From NCBI GenBank assembly GCA_900318445.1, contig ONKO01000006.1, positions 61,418 through 125,417 of the forward strand: DNA of 64,000 nt. Reading direction: 5' to 3'. This document shows positions 61,714-64,000 of the stretch, piece after piece. The DNA comes from an uncultured Bacteroidales bacterium (GTDB lineage Bacteria; Bacteroidota; Bacteroidia; Bacteroidales; UBA932). Position numbers and translations under genes: made by a program. The notes beneath the pieces are model-generated. The model was not told the origin of the DNA, did no database searches, and saw nothing but the letters and a program-made list of their open reading frames with translations. Positions within the stretch are counted from its first letter, which is position 1; each line of letters begins with the position of its first letter.

Positions 61714-62842
61714 CGGATACCGTATTTTTTCAGAATCTTGAGAACGGGCTTACGGACACTCCGTGCCCAGAGGGTATAGCCATAGTCGCCGGGATGCGTA
61801 CCGTCCACGGACGTGTAGTGATCGGGCGAAGTGGCATTGGTGGTAGTGATATAGTATACGTCCTTGTATTTCCGGCAGGCTTCTTTCATCAGTTTAGACG
61901 CCAGCTCCATACGCTCACGCTCGTATGCATCGGCCTTTTTATTGAAGTTGCGGCGCTCCCGATAGATGGTTTGCTGGAAAATCAGCGGTTTGCCAGGATG
62001 GGCAGCCTGCATGGCTTCAATGAAAGGAAACAGACGTTCACGGATCTCGTCAGGAGTAGGGTTGGAAAAGGTGTCGAAGAGGAAAGCGTCCACATCGGGG
62101 GCATCGGCCAAAGCTGCAGCAAAATAGTCCTGCAGTCCACATCGGGGGCATCGGCCAAAGCTGCAGCAAAATAGTCCTGCAACCGGCACCGGCCGCTTAC
62201 GCCCAGATTCAGGAACTGGATGCCCGTTTCGCGGGTCAGGATGGACGGATAGGCCATACCAGCCTTGGAGGTAGAGGCGCCATGGGTAAAACTGGAGCCA
62301 AAAACGACCACCCGGTGACGGAAAGGCTGCGGAAGGGCCTCCAGTGTACGCCCCGCCTCTACGCCAATTTTTACTGAGGAGAGCTCGCTGCGTACAGGAA
62401 GATACAGCAAGCATTCCTTGGATGTGGTATCCATATCCTGGATGAGTTTGACGGGCTTATCCAAGGAATTGTCGCTTTGCAGGCCCGATGCCGCCCAAAG
62501 CCACACACCATCCTTTTTGATATACAGGTCAAAACCCCGGCCCGCAAAACCCGTTGTTCCTCCGCCAAAATAGGGGCGCACATAAACGGGCAAAACGCGG
62601 ATAGAAGGAGAATCGGTCCGGAAGGCAACGGCCGTTCCCGCCGTCTCCAGAAGAAGCCGGACCTCCTCATCGGTAAATCCCTTATAACGGGCCGTATCCA
62701 TCCGGTGATAGGGGTTGGGGGTATCCGGAAACACCTGTCCCGTAAGCGTCAATTCAGAAGCTTCCACATAACGGTACCCCTCCTGGGCCGATGCTGCTGC
62801 ACCGGCCAGAAGGAGCGCCATCATCATAAACAGTTTTCTCAT
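61710..62842 (-). pseudogene. SGNH/GDSL hydrolase broken by a 47-bp tandem duplication
   Basis: The frame from 62842 encodes a signal peptide (MRKLFMMMALLLAGAAASAQ), a beta-rich N-terminal domain and the SGNH block I motif VVFGSSFTHGAST, then reads DYFAAALADAPDVD and shifts frame. The rest of the protein continues in another frame from the same words (DAPDVDAFLFDTF) to TSVDGTHPGDYGY, the block V Asp/His motif. Removing one copy of the 47-bp duplication restores a continuous 361-residue esterase. It lies between the NHL protein and GH3 genes with ATGA overlaps at both ends, so the original gene was an intact operon member. Confidence 0.85.
62088..62181. repeat. Exact 47-bp tandem duplication inside the SGNH gene
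   Basis: 62088-62134 and 62135-62181 are identical, base for base. Because 47 is not a multiple of three, the duplication shifts the reading frame. Confidence 0.95.
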
Positions 62843-64000
62843 TCAATCGTAATTTTCCGAACTGTTCCACGGCTCGCGTCAGACACATACAAGGTAGAAT
62901 AGTCGGCACTGAAAACGATATCCTGCAGCGAATAGAATCCGCCCAGCAGGGTTGTCACGACAGCTCCTTCGTAAACGCCGGGCGCCGTCACGGTAATCTT
63001 GCGAACAGCGACATCGTCGGTCACATACACATTACCAGAGCCATCCAGCGTCATTCCCTGCAGGTTGGAGGTAAACTTCGCACTCAAGGCCGCGCCATCC
63101 ACAATACTACCAAAGCCGTTGGCTTTCTCTCCAGTTCCAGCAATGCAATCCACCTGTCCTGCAGTGTCTACTTTATAGATCTTATATCCATTGGTATTCT
63201 CCGCAGTGTCAGCGCTCGTTCCGACCAGCAGATTGCCAGCCGGATCAAAGGCCATGCTCAGTAACCTCACGCCTTTTCCGCCGAACGCCGACAGAGGAGC
63301 ATATACGCTCTGCGTCCCGTTAAAACTGCCCTCATACTTGTAAATACCGGTATCTCTCAGGAGGACATAGGCATTGCCGCTAGCATCGAACTTCACGTCC
63401 ATAGCATTGGACAAGCCGGATTTCACTTCCGCGACAGAGCGTGTCTGCGCCGTGAGATCCATGGAGAACACTTTTCCTTTGGATTTATCGCTAAAATAGA
63501 GATAGTTTCCTTCAATAGCGCCATGCCAGGGATCGCCCAACTTGGAATTATCCCGGAACGTTGTGAAGGTTCCATTTGAAACATCAATGAAGCGAAGGCT
63601 CCTCGTATTCGATCCGGCACTTTCCATCAGGATCAGGTTGCCGTCCGGCTGCCTCACAAGTCCTCTTACATTATTGAGTTTACCCTCGGCATTGGCAGCC
63701 TTCTGTCCGTCCACGCCGGCCAGTACTTCTGACGTATACTTCGGCAGTACAATTTCCCTCATCGGCGTCATGTGAGCACGTTCCATCACTACGTTCTCCA
63801 CGTATCGGCCCGCACCGGGGATGGCCGTACCATCGGCAGTAGCCAGACGAACCTCTATGCGGGGATACACATGCTTGCCGCCCTGTTCCACTGGTCCTAC
63901 AGGAAGCGGGACGTATACAACGAGACCGTCATCGGAAGCACGCTGGGCAGCGGTTGCAGAAGCGATATTCTCAGTAATGGAATATTCATCCGTATGAGCA
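62839..64000 (-). CDS. NHL-repeat surface protein, C-terminal part (runs off the window)
   Basis: About 387 residues are visible, open to the window end. The N-terminal visible part (IASATAAQRASDDGLVVYVP) resembles the end of an IPT/TIG-type immunoglobulin-like domain. It is followed by six-bladed propeller repeats of NHL type, such as MDVKFDASGNAYVLLRD, MAFDPAGNLLVGTS and MTLDGSGNVYVTDD. Such IPT/NHL lipoproteins in Bacteroidota sugar loci usually bind glycans on the cell surface. The stop overlaps the SGNH start (ATGA). The apparent start at 63891 is only a GTG inside the gene. Confidence 0.8.
   Translation of the reverse strand, partial: AHTDEYSITENIASATAAQRASDDGLVVYVPLPVGPVEQGGKHVYPRIEVRLATADGTAIPGAGRYVENVVMERAHMTPMREIVLPKYTSEVLAGVDGQKAANAEGKLNNVRGLVRQPDGNLILMESAGSNTRSLRFIDVSNGTFTTFRDNSKLGDPWHGAIEGNYLYFSDKSKGKVFSMDLTAQTRSVAEVKSGLSNAMDVKFDASGNAYVLLRDTGIYKYEGSFNGTQSVYAPLSAFGGKGVRLLSMAFDPAGNLLVGTSADTAENTNGYKIYKVDTAGQVDCIAGTGEKANGFGSIVDGAALSAKFTSNLQGMTLDGSGNVYVTDDVAVRKITVTAPGVYEGAVVTTLLGGFYSLQDIVFSADYSTLYVSDASRGTVRKITIE

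Overview
The window looks like a chromosomal segment of an uncultured, fairly GC-rich Bacteroidota, most likely Bacteroidales. Supporting traits are a SusC/SusD polysaccharide locus, promoters with the Bacteroidota -7 box TAnnTTTG, a short primary sigma factor, a bifunctional HisB, and many TAATG/ATGA gene junctions. I see no tRNA, rRNA, insertion sequence, prophage or CRISPR array.

Layout. 0-2.6 kb (minus): an operon of a MATE exporter, queD, queE and an EamA transporter cut by the window edge. 2.6-9.1 kb: ybaK, recQ, a degenerate M28 protein, a TPR protein and a metallo-beta-lactamase-fold protein. 9.2-14.4 kb (plus): an MsbA-like exporter, a VanZ-like protein and an amidase/golvesin-like secreted protein. 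14.5-18.6 kb (minus): degP, rpoD, argS. 18.7-23.1 kb: an accessory stretch with an orphan histidine leader, an AT-rich two-gene cassette, and a PEGA/beta-barrel gene next to a membrane TIR gene. 23.1-30.1 kb (plus): a complete histidine operon hisGDCBHAF(IE) behind a His-rich leader peptide and terminator. 30.3-32.5 kb: dnaN and a DnaQ-like exonuclease. 32.8-35.7 kb (minus): cobalamin riboswitch, BtuB-like receptor and a short BtuC-like permease. 35.9-51.1 kb: a nine-gene beta-mannan utilisation locus with a divergent AraC regulator. 51.1-58.4 kb: nadD, gmk, a tricorn-like protease, fba, trpS and a small FNT-like channel. 58.4-64 kb (minus): a second sugar operon (NHL protein, frameshifted SGNH esterase, GH3, MFS).

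The mannan genes form a coherent route. SusC/SusD and a surface lipoprotein bind and import the glycan; two GH26 lipoproteins and a further clan GH-A lipoprotein cut it; an esterase removes acetyl groups; an SSS symporter imports the products; and a GH130 enzyme breaks down the mannosides, probably by phosphorolysis.

The most unusual signals are these. Three separate plus-strand blocks (recQ; msbA-vanZ-amidase; dnaN-dnaQ) are each bracketed by their own family of roughly 100-bp repeats in inverted orientation. The octamer GGCCGATG/CATCGGCC is strongly over-represented in all reading frames and also in non-coding hairpins. There are two paralogous histidine leaders, one with no his gene after it. 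A TIR-membrane / PEGA-beta-barrel gene pair could form a trans-envelope system. An exact 47-bp tandem duplication breaks an esterase gene.
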